Shown here: positions 15,482-24,386 of the stretch, piece after piece | Position numbering within the stretch: position 1 is the first letter of the stretch | Layout: every line of letters begins with the position of its first letter | NCBI GenBank assembly: GCA_020341755.1 | Contig: CP070834.1 | Coordinates: 56,537 to 93,446 of the forward strand | Source: Caldifarciminota bacterium | Lineage (GTDB): Bacteria; Hydrothermota; Tepidihabitantia; SM23-42 | Direction of reading: 5' to 3' | DNA: 36,910 nucleotides | Position numbers and translations under genes: made by a program | Notes under the pieces: model-generated | Database searches by the model: none | Told to the model about the DNA's origin: nothing | What the model saw: the letters and a program-made list of their open reading frames with translations, nothing else

Positions 15482-15919
15482 ATGAAAACGAAGGTTTTGA
15501 AGAAAAATGATATCGAGCGAAAATGGTATGTAGTTGATGCATCGGATAAGGTGCTGGGCAGGCTCTGTTCTCGCATTGCTCTCATCCTGATCGGAAAGCA
15601 CAAACCGCAATATACACCGCATGCTGATTGTGGTGATTTTGTCGTAGTGGTGAATGCCGACAAATTTCGGGTGACCGGGAAAAAATTAAAGGACAAAATT
15701 TACTACCGGCATACGTTCTTTCCGGGTGGTCTCAAACAGATAAATCTCGAAACCATGCTGAAAAAACATCCCACGCGTGCCATTTACCATGCGGTAAGCG
15801 GCATGCTGCCCAAGAATAGATTACGGGCAAAGAGACTGAAACGCCTTAAGTTATACGCTTCCGCTGATCACCCGCATGAGGCGCAGGCACCGACGAAGAT
15901 CGAGTTGCTGTCGTCATAA
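15482..15919 (+). CDS. rplM: 50S ribosomal protein L13
   Basis: A 145-residue uL13, one of the first proteins in 50S assembly. The pattern is clear: RKWYVVDASDKVLGRLCS, HADCGDFVVVVNADK, KIYYRHTFFPGG, the PTRAIYHAVSGMLPKNR loop and LKLYASADHPHEAQ at the C-terminus. It is followed after 16 nt by rpsI, the usual partner, and then the rpsB-tsf-pyrH-frr block. The start has no Shine-Dalgarno sequence and sits 8 nt after TATAAT, so this ribosomal operon appears to begin with a leaderless mRNA. Confidence 0.98.
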   Translation: MKTKVLKKNDIERKWYVVDASDKVLGRLCSRIALILIGKHKPQYTPHADCGDFVVVVNADKFRVTGKKLKDKIYYRHTFFPGGLKQINLETMLKKHPTRAIYHAVSGMLPKNRLRAKRLKRLKLYASADHPHEAQAPTKIELLSS

Positions 15920-15935
15920 AAGGAGGTAAGTTCTC

Positions 15936-16319
15936 ATGGCAGATGTTGTTACTGGATCACGCAAACGAGCGCGAGCCAAGGTTTTTCTGAAAACAGGTAC
16001 GGGACTCATTAAGATCAACAGCCGTGACCCGCTGAGATATTTCGGCAGACAGGATCTCGTCGATCTCGTCATGCTTCCGTTAAAGACCGCCGGTGTACTG
16101 GGAAGCGTCGACATCAAGATCAAGATTCTTGGCGGCGGTATATCCGGACAGGCAGGTGCCGCATGTCACGGTATTGCCCGGGCACTGGTCGACCACAATC
16201 CTGAACTTCGGTCGACACTCAAGAGTGCTGGTCTGCTCAAGCGCGATCCCCGAGAGAAGGAACGCATGAAATATGGTCTCGCAAAGAGAAGAAAACGCTT
16301 TCAGTTTTCTAAACGTTAA
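15936..16319 (+). CDS. rpsI: 30S ribosomal protein S9
   Basis: A 127-residue uS9. Diagnostic parts are GSRKRARAKVFLKTGTG, INSRDPLRYFGR, the GGGISGQAGAACHGIARAL segment and the basic C-terminal tail ending in FSKR, which reaches the P-site tRNA. AAAGGAGG lies 9 nt upstream of the ATG, in clear contrast to the leaderless rplM ahead of it. It is followed 9 nt later by rpsB. Confidence 0.98.
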   Translation: MADVVTGSRKRARAKVFLKTGTGLIKINSRDPLRYFGRQDLVDLVMLPLKTAGVLGSVDIKIKILGGGISGQAGAACHGIARALVDHNPELRSTLKSAGLLKRDPREKERMKYGLAKRRKRFQFSKR

Positions 16320-16328
16320 GGAGGTACT

Positions 16329-17060
16329 TTGGAACTCGTGAGCATTGAAGATCTCGTTAAAGCTGGAGTACATTTCGGACACCGAACTAAACGATGGAAC
16401 CCCAAGATGCGCAAATACATATTTGGGAAACGCAACGGCGTCCACATTATCGATCTCAGACAAACTATGGAAACGATCAAGCGCGCCTATGAAGCAATGG
16501 TACAGGTTGCCGAGCAGGGAAAAGGCATCCTCTTTGTGGGGACTAAAAAACAGGCGAAAGATATAATAAAAGAAGAGGCTCAGCGCGGCGGTATTTTTTA
16601 CATAACCGAACGGTGGCTCGGTGGTCTCCTCACTAATTTCGATATCGTGAATACGCGTATTCACCGCCTGCGTGAATTCGAACAGATGAAAGAAGACGGC
16701 AGGTGGGCGCTCATGGCCAAGAAAGAGCAGTCCCGATGCGAACGGGAATACACAAAACTACGAAAATATTTCGAAGGCATCAAAGATATGGACCGTCTGC
16801 CGGGTGCGGTTTTCCTGGTCGATATCAAAAAAGACGTTACTGCAATGCGTGAAGCAAAGAGGAAAGAGATACCAATAATCGCCATTATCGACACGAATGT
16901 CGACCCGACCGATGTATCCTTTCCTATACCAGCGAACGACGATTCCATCCGCAGCATCTCATTGATAACCAAGATCATGACCGACGCGGTTATTGAAGGC
17001 AGGAAAGGGTTTGAAACAGAAGAAGAGGAGAAGGAGTCCTATGGAACTGGAAAAAGTTAG
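16329..17060 (+). CDS. rpsB: 30S ribosomal protein S2
   Basis: A 243-residue uS2 with LVKAGVHFGHRTKRWNPKM, GILFVGTKKQAKDII, ERWLGGLLTNF and IPIIAIIDTNVDP, all normal. The most likely start is TTG at 16329, 4 nt after AAGGAGG. A GTG at 16338 is the alternative and would lose three residues. No ATG is available before the conserved domain. The acidic C-terminal tail overlaps the start of tsf by 20 nt, so the tsf ribosome site lies inside rpsB. The order rpsI-rpsB-tsf-pyrH-frr is a classical bacterial block. Confidence 0.97.
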   Translation: MELVSIEDLVKAGVHFGHRTKRWNPKMRKYIFGKRNGVHIIDLRQTMETIKRAYEAMVQVAEQGKGILFVGTKKQAKDIIKEEAQRGGIFYITERWLGGLLTNFDIVNTRIHRLREFEQMKEDGRWALMAKKEQSRCEREYTKLRKYFEGIKDMDRLPGAVFLVDIKKDVTAMREAKRKEIPIIAIIDTNVDPTDVSFPIPANDDSIRSISLITKIMTDAVIEGRKGFETEEEEKESYGTGKS

Positions 17061-17628
17061 AGAACTGCGGGCGCGTACTGGAGCTGGTATTGTCGACTGC
17101 AAGAATGCACTGACCGAATCAGATGGAGATATCGAAAAAGCCGTTGATTCACTGCGGAAAAAGGGTCTGGCGCTGGCAGCGAAAAAGGTTGGGAGGATCA
17201 CCAAAGAAGGGATCATCGATGCCTACATACATCCTGGCGACCGCTTGGGTGTCCTTATCGAAGTCAACTGTGAGACCGATTTCGTCGCGAGAACCCAGGA
17301 GTTTAAGAGATTCGTGCGCGATATAGCCCTCCAGATAGCAGCCAGCGAACCGATCGCGGTGAGCCGTGAAGAGTTGTCATCCGACGTCATCGAACGGGAG
17401 AAAGAAATATACCGGAGTATGGTAAAAGACTTGAAAAAACCTCCTGAAATAGTAGAAAAGATCGTTGACGGTAAACTCGAGAAATTCTATGCCGACGTTT
17501 GTCTCCTGGAACAGCCATATGTTAAAATACCGGAAAAAACCGTGGGTGAACACATTAAAGAACAGATAGCAAAATTTGGCGAAAACATCGTCGTTCGGCG
17601 ATTCGTGCGTTTTCGCCTCGGTGAATGA
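17041..17628 (+). CDS. tsf: Translation elongation factor Ts
   Basis: A 195-residue EF-Ts, the nucleotide exchange factor for EF-Tu. The N-terminal UBA-like motif VRELRARTGAGIVDCKNAL and the core IHPGDRLGVLIEVNCETDFVART are typical. It is a short form with one core repeat region, similar in length to the Thermus protein and about 90 residues shorter than E. coli EF-Ts. The frame is open from 16993, but AAGGAG 4 nt before the ATG at 17041 and the family N-terminus fix the start there, inside the rpsB tail. The stop overlaps pyrH by 4 nt. Confidence 0.97.
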   Translation: MELEKVRELRARTGAGIVDCKNALTESDGDIEKAVDSLRKKGLALAAKKVGRITKEGIIDAYIHPGDRLGVLIEVNCETDFVARTQEFKRFVRDIALQIAASEPIAVSREELSSDVIEREKEIYRSMVKDLKKPPEIVEKIVDGKLEKFYADVCLLEQPYVKIPEKTVGEHIKEQIAKFGENIVVRRFVRFRLGE

Positions 17629-18401
17629 AGAGCCTGCGAAAAACAAAAATCACATCAAAAAAGAAAAAACTTCTCCGCAAAAAACCTGCTGTTCATAAAA
17701 AAATCATTCTTAAACTCTCCGGTGAAATGCTGGGCAGTAAGGGACGGCTGTTCGATCCATCTGCCATTGGCTATATCGTCGATCAGATTACAGCAGCGCG
17801 GGCGACCGGCACGAAGATCGGTGTGGTGATCGGCGCCGGGAATATAGTACGAGGACGTGACACCGAGTGGCTCGATGCGGTCGACGCGGATCTGTGCGGC
17901 ATGATGGGAACCGTCATCAATGGGATCGTGCTCTCCAGTCACCTCAGGGTAAAAGGCATTGCCTCCCGGCTGGTGAGCGGCATGGAGATAAACAGTGTGG
18001 TCGCACGCAGCAACAAGTTCAGGGATAATGAGTTCTTTGATGCCGGCGATATTCTCATCTTCGTTGGTGGTACGGGTAATCCCCTGTTCACAACGGACAC
18101 AGCCGCTGCATTGAGAGCGGTTGAATATGAGGCCGACATCATAATCAAAGCAACCAAGGTGGAGGGTGTATTTTCAGAAGATCCTATGACCAATAAACGG
18201 GCGAAGTTCTATGCCCGCCTTACGTACGATCAGGCGATCGAGCAGCATCTCAGTATCATGGACACGGCTGCCTTTGCCATATGTCGCGAAGCTCGCATCC
18301 CGATATGTGTGTATGATTTTAAAAAATACGCACTCCGGGATATAGTCATGGGAAAACCGATCGGCACCCTTATAACACAGGGAGGAACACGTGATCGATA
18401 A
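17625..18401 (+). CDS. pyrH: UMP kinase with lysine-rich N-terminal extension
   Basis: A 258-residue amino-acid-kinase-family UMP kinase (UMP + ATP to UDP + ADP). Core motifs are KKIILKLSGEMLG, GVVIGAGNIVRGRD, MMGTVINGIVL, FVGGTGNPLFTTDTAAALRA and KATKVEGVFSEDP. The core begins near residue 25. Ahead of it is an extension with about half Lys/Arg, and no alternative start codon exists between the ATG at 17625 and the core. That ATG overlaps the tsf stop by 4 nt. The extension is unusual for a UMP kinase; it could contact nucleic acid or simply reflect start placement by coupling. Confidence 0.95.
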   Translation: MKSLRKTKITSKKKKLLRKKPAVHKKIILKLSGEMLGSKGRLFDPSAIGYIVDQITAARATGTKIGVVIGAGNIVRGRDTEWLDAVDADLCGMMGTVINGIVLSSHLRVKGIASRLVSGMEINSVVARSNKFRDNEFFDAGDILIFVGGTGNPLFTTDTAAALRAVEYEADIIIKATKVEGVFSEDPMTNKRAKFYARLTYDQAIEQHLSIMDTAAFAICREARIPICVYDFKKYALRDIVMGKPIGTLITQGGTRDR

Positions 18402-18948
18402 GATCCATGATGAAACAAAAGAGAAAATGGAAAAATCAATTGCGCTTCTGGCACAAGAACTATCGAAACTGAGAACCGGTCGCGCATCACCAGCCCTCGT
18501 CGAGGGCATCAAGGTGGATTACTATGGTAGTACTCTTCCGCTCAATCAGGTTGCGACGATCAGCATACCAGAAGCTCGTTTGATCATCATACAACCATGG
18601 GATAAGAATGCCCTCGAGTCCATTGAAAAAGCCATCTATAAATCGGCGATAGGATTGACCCCGAACAGCGACGGAAATGTCATACGGCTATCGATTCCAT
18701 CACTCACGACCGAACGTCGAGAGGAACTTGTCAAACTCACTCAAAAACTCGGAGAAGATACGAAAGTGGCAATCAGGAATGTTCGCAGGGAAGCGAATAC
18801 GGAAATAAAAAAACAAGAAAAAGATAAACAAATCAGTGAAGACGACGCTCACAAGGCGCATGATCGTATCCAGAAACTGACCGACGGCTCGATCGAGAAG
18901 GTCGATGAGCATGTCCGGCAGAAGGAAAAAGAGATACGGGAAACGTAA
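18391..18948 (+). CDS. frr: Ribosome recycling factor
   Basis: A 185-residue RRF that, with EF-G, splits post-termination ribosomes. Typical sequence: ELSKLRTGRASPALVEGIKV, YYGSTLPLNQVATISIPEAR, and the C-terminal helix with VRREANTEIKKQEKDKQISE. The start is GTG, overlapping the pyrH end by 11 nt, with GGAGG 5 nt upstream. It closes the rplM-frr translation block. Confidence 0.98.
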   Translation: MIDKIHDETKEKMEKSIALLAQELSKLRTGRASPALVEGIKVDYYGSTLPLNQVATISIPEARLIIIQPWDKNALESIEKAIYKSAIGLTPNSDGNVIRLSIPSLTTERREELVKLTQKLGEDTKVAIRNVRREANTEIKKQEKDKQISEDDAHKAHDRIQKLTDGSIEKVDEHVRQKEKEIRET

Positions 18949-19032
18949 CCGAAAAAGGCCCCTGTTCCATGGAACGCAGCCTGTTACTAAACTATTTATT
19001 TTTGCCAGTGTCAAAATACAAAAGGAGGAGTT

Positions 19033-19353
19033 ATGGGAAATATTTGGCACGATTTTACCAAATGGCTTGAAGATGCCTCTAATGTTGTTGGCAAAGAGGC
19101 GGGTGATCTGACCCTGAAAGGTCGGCTGAAGCTTGAGATATTCGAGTTAAACAGAAAGTTGCGCGAACACTATGCCACGCTCGGGATGATCGCGTACGAC
19201 GAGTTCTTTGTCAAGAAAACCGAGAACTGGCATAAACGAAAGAAAAGCATGGCAGTTATCAGGCAGATACGGGCGAAGATCAGAGCACTGGAGAAGAAAG
19301 AAAAAGCATACAAGAAAGTCGGTAAGAAGTCGAAGACAAAGAAAAAGAGATAA
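19033..19353 (+). CDS. Small basic helical protein, unknown function
   Basis: A 106-residue protein that I do not recognise. It is predicted to be almost wholly helical, with an amphipathic N-terminus (IWHDFTKWLEDASNVVG), a central segment LKLEIFELNRKLREHYATLG reminiscent of small coiled-coil proteins in candidate phyla, and a C-terminal tail that is mostly lysine (last 20 residues). No membrane segment or signal peptide is seen. AAAGGAGGAG lies 3-4 nt upstream of the ATG, so it is a real gene. It sits 84 nt after frr and 63 nt before htrA. A nucleic-acid or membrane-surface role is possible from the charge alone. Confidence 0.8.
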   Translation: MGNIWHDFTKWLEDASNVVGKEAGDLTLKGRLKLEIFELNRKLREHYATLGMIAYDEFFVKKTENWHKRKKSMAVIRQIRAKIRALEKKEKAYKKVGKKSKTKKKR

Positions 19354-19416
19354 TTAAACGCCGTGCACTGATTCAGGCCTGACCGCTGACCCGCCGTAAC
19401 TATGAGGAGGTTTACA

Positions 19417-20913
<1,497 letters not shown>

Positions 20914-20983
20914 CAGGTAACGCGCGGTAAAGGGGGAATGTTTTGAGAAATGTGGACCGCTCGGGTGAGGGAGCAACAAGATT

Positions 20984-21823
20984 ATGTTCAGATCGGTAAG
21001 TGACAGAGGACTGAAGCATTATCTTGAGGCGATAAGCAAATATCCCATCCTGACCAAGGAAGAGGAGTTCAAGCTCGCCCGAAAGGTTCGTGAGAAAAAG
21101 GATGAAGACGCAAAGGAAAAGCTCATATGTTCGAACCTGCGCATCGTCGTCTTTATCGCAAAAAAATTCCGCAACCAGGGTCTCACACTTTCCGAGCTCA
21201 TCAATGCAGGTAACGAAGGACTGATACACGCTACGACGAAATTCGATGAACGCAAAGGTTACCGGTTCAACACCTATTCGGTGTGGTGGGTCAAACGATC
21301 GATCTACGATGCCATCAATGCCGAGCGGGGCATCGTGCCCAAGAGTTTCCTTGCCAAGCGCATCCAGTCAAAAATATTGAAATTCGTGCAGAGAAGCGGT
21401 CGAGAACCGACCGTCGAAGAACTTGCCAAAACATTACAGGTAGACGAGGGGCAGGTGTCGCTTGCCCTGCGCGAACTCATTCCGCCGTATTCGCTCGATG
21501 AAACCTTTGAGGATTCCGAGAGTCCGTATCTCGAAAGTGTCATCCTCGATATCGAAGGTTCGGATAATCTCATTACACCCCCGCCCGATGAGATATTCAA
21601 GAAAAAAGTGCAAAAGGAACGCCTGTTGCATGCGCTGGCTAAACTGGAACCGCGCGAGCAGGAAATACTGAAACGTAATTTCGGTCTTGGCGACTTTGAC
21701 GTGCACAGTCTGGAAGATATCAGCAGGATTATGAATATAACCAGGGAGCGTGTTCGTCAGATCAAGGAGAATGCACTCAGAAAACTCAAGATCGTGATGT
21801 CGCGTCGTAAGCCCCGGTCATAA
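20984..21823 (+). CDS. rpoD: Compact sigma-70 factor (SigA/RpoD-like)
   Basis: A 279-residue sigma factor with region 1.2 (LKHYLEAISKYPILTKEEE), region 2 (about 40-110, with LSELINAGNEGLI, FDERKGYRFNTYSVWWVKRSI), region 3 (about 120-195) and region 4 (about 215-272, HTH with ITRERVRQIKENALRKL). Region 1.1 is absent, as in Bacteroidetes-type primary sigmas. The residues expected to read -10 and -35 are canonical, which fits the TTGACA/TATAAT promoters in this window. Whether it is the primary factor or a group 2 paralogue is not decidable here. GGGAG lies 10 nt before the ATG. The stop is 18 nt from the stop of convergent hslV. Confidence 0.92.
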   Translation: MFRSVSDRGLKHYLEAISKYPILTKEEEFKLARKVREKKDEDAKEKLICSNLRIVVFIAKKFRNQGLTLSELINAGNEGLIHATTKFDERKGYRFNTYSVWWVKRSIYDAINAERGIVPKSFLAKRIQSKILKFVQRSGREPTVEELAKTLQVDEGQVSLALRELIPPYSLDETFEDSESPYLESVILDIEGSDNLITPPPDEIFKKKVQKERLLHALAKLEPREQEILKRNFGLGDFDVHSLEDISRIMNITRERVRQIKENALRKLKIVMSRRKPRS

Positions 21824-21841
21824 CTACCGCAGGGATAAAAC

Positions 21842-22366
21842 CTACAATTCTTCAATAGATATCTCGGTATTCGAATAGATGCATAAACCCGCAGCGATCT
21901 TTAATGACTCCTCGACGATCTCCCGTCCCGAGAGTTTTGTATGGCGTATGAGAGCACGGCTCGCCGCCAGGGCATACGGTCCACCCGAGCCAATCCCGAT
22001 GATCCCGTCATCCGGCTGTATGATGTCACCAGAGCCAGAAACCACATAGGCATGTTCTTTGTCGAGGATCGCCAGGAGCGCTTCTAGGCGTCTGAGCACC
22101 CGGTCCTGACGCCAATCCTTGGCGAGTTCGACCACGCTACGTGGAAGATTACCGCGGAACTCCTCGAGTTTCGTCTCGAATCGCTCGAACAGGGTCAGCG
22201 CATCGGCACTGGAACCGGCAAAGCCGGCGAGGATCCGGTCATTATACATTTTCCGTATCTTTTTGGCGGTGTGCTTCATCACCACCTCACCGGTCGTGAC
22301 CTGTCCGTCGCACCCGATCACTGCAGTATCACCGTATTTCATTCCGAGTATGGTCGTGGATTTCAT
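21842..22366 (-). CDS. hslV: ATP-dependent protease peptidase subunit HslV
   Basis: A 174-residue proteasome-like peptidase. After a three-residue propeptide (MKS) comes the catalytic N-terminal threonine (T4 of MKSTTILG). [21 protein letters not shown] and [19 protein letters not shown], plus [15 protein letters not shown], follow the family closely. HslV normally works with the HslU ATPase and is encoded next to it. Here the gene downstream is convergent sigma and the gene upstream is divergent, so hslU is not linked. The ATG is 5 nt after TATAAT with no Shine-Dalgarno sequence, which predicts a leaderless transcript. Confidence 0.96.
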   Translation of the reverse strand: MKSTTILGMKYGDTAVIGCDGQVTTGEVVMKHTAKKIRKMYNDRILAGFAGSSADALTLFERFETKLEEFRGNLPRSVVELAKDWRQDRVLRRLEALLAILDKEHAYVVSGSGDIIQPDDGIIGIGSGGPYALAASRALIRHTKLSGREIVEESLKIAAGLCIYSNTEISIEEL

Positions 22367-22371
22367 AGCGA

Positions 22372-22399
22372 ATTATAATGAAATGCGTATGTTTGTCAA
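22372..22399 (-). promoter_or_regulatory. Promoter of hslV (leaderless)
   Basis: Minus strand: TTGACA (22394-22399), 16 bp spacer, TATAAT (22372-22377), 5 nt, then ATG at 22366. Both hexamers match consensus perfectly. Confidence 0.78.
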
Positions 22400-22418
22400 A
22401 CCGTATAACACATGTAAC

Positions 22419-22446
22419 GCGCCCTCGGCGCCGTATGCCAGGGCGT
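22419..22446. repeat. Short inverted repeat between divergent promoters
   Basis: GCGCCCT (22419-22425) and AGGGCGT (22440-22446) can pair over 7 positions (one G-U) around a 14-nt loop. It lies between the hslV promoter and the sorting-domain-protein promoter. It has no U-run and so is not a terminator. It could be an operator or chance. Confidence 0.25.
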
Positions 22447-22466
22447 CTGCAGCAGGGGTATTGCCC

Positions 22467-22494
22467 TTGACAAAACGATAAATATACATATAAT
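22467..22494 (+). promoter_or_regulatory. Promoter of sorting-domain protein gene
   Basis: TTGACA (22467-22472), 16 bp spacer, TATAAT (22489-22494). The expected start is near 22501, leaving a leader of about 33 nt with AAGGAGG (22524-22530) for the main gene. An ATG at 22500 sits exactly 5 nt after the -10 box, the same distance as in the leaderless genes. Confidence 0.72.
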
Positions 22495-22499
22495 TTCAC

Positions 22500-22634
22500 A
22501 TGAGAAAGAGGTCGTACTATAACAAGGAGGTCTATGAGAACATTACTCGTGAGCTTTTGTCTTGTGTGTACTGCCTTTGCAGCCTGGGAGCAGAGCGACG
22601 AGTGGATGCTTCCCAAGGGTGTTCAGGTCCATGA
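22500..22634 (+). CDS. Possible 44-residue leaderless upstream ORF
   Basis: An ATG 5 nt after TATAAT opens a 44-codon frame (starting MRKRSYYNKEVYE) that runs out of frame across the start of the secreted-protein gene and stops at 22632-22634. If this organism initiates on 5'-terminal AUGs, ribosomes could load here and affect translation from 22534. The peptide has no recognisable domain, and the only support is the promoter geometry. Confidence 0.2.
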   Translation: MRKRSYYNKEVYENITRELLSCVYCLCSLGAERRVDASQGCSGP

Positions 22635-23631
22635 TCTTGCTATAAGCAATTCTGGAGAGCTATATCTCCTCTCCAACTCATCAGTTCTGAAGTATGAATC
22701 GAGCACGAAGAATGCTCTGCTGATTGCTTCGGTCGAGGGCAGCAAGGTGTTGTCCATCTATGAGGGCACTGTCTATGTCGTCGACGGCGGCAACCGGCTG
22801 TTTGAGATCAACCTCGAAAGTACCGAAACCAGTACATCCTCCCGACTACCTTTGAGCATGCCCAGTCAACTGCGACACGTTTCCTTCAATAAGAAACCGT
22901 ACATCATCGTGAACGAAACCAACCGTTTGTCGTTCATACACGATGATAGACTGGTCGGTTCAATGAGCATTATTGTTGACCGTCTCGCAACGGTAGGTGG
23001 GGATTATGGAGAACCGCAAGCACCGCTCTATACGCTGGCATATAACCGCATCTATGCGTGGAACGGCGGATCCCTCGAGAACCCCTCTGCCTATGAACAG
23101 AACCTCCTGTACAGTGCATCGCATACGATCCTTGATTTTACGGCCGACGCCGTGGGTAACCTATACGTGCTCTTTTCAGACTCGATCGTAGTGCTTGACA
23201 GCGATGGTAATTATGCAAGTAAAGTGCAGGTCGACGACATTACCACGGGTTCACGTATCCTGGTCAATCCAGCCAACAACAATCTCATCGTGTACGACCG
23301 CACCAGCAGTGCACTCCAGTTTTTCACCAATGTGGGTAGCGACAGATCCCGCGACATCATCACCCTGAACAGCAATAAACCGAATCCGGTGGATAATTTT
23401 ACTGAGATCGAATTCATCATCGAAGAACCCATGCAATTGTCCATCACCGTGTACAACCTGATCGGCGAACCGGTCAAGACCATCGCGAGCGGCACATACA
23501 CCAAGGGAACTCATCGGGTCGCGTGGAATGCCGATGATCAGCACGGCAATCTTGTTCCCAACGGCATATATTTTTATCGACTGGAGTCCAGGAAGGGCGT
23601 TGCCATAAGGCAGCTTATTGTGTTGAGATAA
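22534..23631 (+). CDS. Secreted protein with FlgD/T9SS-like C-terminal sorting domain
   Basis: A 365-residue exported protein. The signal peptide is short and clear (MRTLLVSFCLVCTAFAA). Residues of about 25-270 are beta-rich with repeated blade-like units (VHDLAISNSGELYLLSNSS, KVLSIYEGTVYVVDGGNRLFEI, ILDFTADAVGNLYVLFSDSIVVLDSDG), suggesting a beta-propeller. The last ~85 residues match the FlgD Ig-like/type A sorting-domain pattern (NKPNPVDNFTEIEF, LSITVYNLIGEPVKTI, AWNADDQHGNLVPNGIYFYRL). In FCB-group bacteria this domain directs export through type IX secretion or anchoring. AAGGAGG lies 3 nt before the ATG. The ligand or role is unknown, and the T9SS link is an inference. Confidence 0.82.
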   Translation: MRTLLVSFCLVCTAFAAWEQSDEWMLPKGVQVHDLAISNSGELYLLSNSSVLKYESSTKNALLIASVEGSKVLSIYEGTVYVVDGGNRLFEINLESTETSTSSRLPLSMPSQLRHVSFNKKPYIIVNETNRLSFIHDDRLVGSMSIIVDRLATVGGDYGEPQAPLYTLAYNRIYAWNGGSLENPSAYEQNLLYSASHTILDFTADAVGNLYVLFSDSIVVLDSDGNYASKVQVDDITTGSRILVNPANNNLIVYDRTSSALQFFTNVGSDRSRDIITLNSNKPNPVDNFTEIEFIIEEPMQLSITVYNLIGEPVKTIASGTYTKGTHRVAWNADDQHGNLVPNGIYFYRLESRKGVAIRQLIVLR

Positions 23632-24363
23632 TTGCCGCTTAAAGAACACGAAGGCAGGCATTTAGTCACCAGCAGCCTCATTCTGATCAAGCGGGCTGTG
23701 ACCCATTTCAATCTTCTTCCCAAACATACTCGGTTACTGGTCGGCGTATCAGGTGGTGTCGACAGTCTTGCACTGCTGTTCCTCCTGCGCGAATACAATA
23801 AACGGTACAACCAGCAGTGGGAGATCACTGCCTGCCACATCGATCCTGGGTTCCCCGGATGGCGTACCGACACGCTGCGTCAGTTTTTCGGCGAATTGAA
23901 TATTACCCATCATGTCGTCAAAAAAGACATCTACGAAAAAATCAAGGATGTCACTAACAGGTGTTATCCCTGTTCCCGTGAACGCAGGAAGACACTGCTG
24001 GAAACGGCTTCCGGGCTCAACATCTTTCATGTAGCGCTTGCCCACCATAAAGAGGATGTCGCCGAGACCGTTATCATGAACATGATCTACAATGGAGAAA
24101 TATCGACCCTAACACCCAAACAGTCGGTCATACACGGACGATTTTTTTTCGTACGACCCCTCTACTATTTTGAAAAAAATACCATCCGGGCGATTGCCGA
24201 AACACAAGGGCTACCGCCGAATAAAAATGTCTGTCCGTATTATCAAGAGAGTAAACGAGAGGTCATGCGTGATTTTCTCGAGAGAATCCATGAACACAAT
24301 CCTGACGTATATAAGAATATTTTCCGCAGCATTTTCCATATCAACAAGGCATACTTGCCCTGA
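23632..24363 (+). CDS. ttcA: TtcA-family PP-loop tRNA thiolation enzyme
   Basis: A 243-residue PP-loop ATPase. The ATP-binding SGGVDS is at residues 40-45. The three cysteines that hold the Fe-S cluster in TtcA are present: CYPC (C111, C114, followed by SRERRK) and C201 (CPYY). LAHHKEDVAETVIMNMIYNG is the conserved TtcA/TilS helix. TtcA makes 2-thiocytidine at tRNA position 32. The start is uncertain. TTG at 23632 touches the upstream stop but has no ribosome site; GTG at residue 23 is another candidate and keeps the PP-loop. A TilS-like lysidine enzyme is unlikely given the cysteines. Confidence 0.82.
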   Translation: MPLKEHEGRHLVTSSLILIKRAVTHFNLLPKHTRLLVGVSGGVDSLALLFLLREYNKRYNQQWEITACHIDPGFPGWRTDTLRQFFGELNITHHVVKKDIYEKIKDVTNRCYPCSRERRKTLLETASGLNIFHVALAHHKEDVAETVIMNMIYNGEISTLTPKQSVIHGRFFFVRPLYYFEKNTIRAIAETQGLPPNKNVCPYYQESKREVMRDFLERIHEHNPDVYKNIFRSIFHINKAYLP

Positions 24364-24386
24364 AATTTGTTCCGGGATACTGCGCG

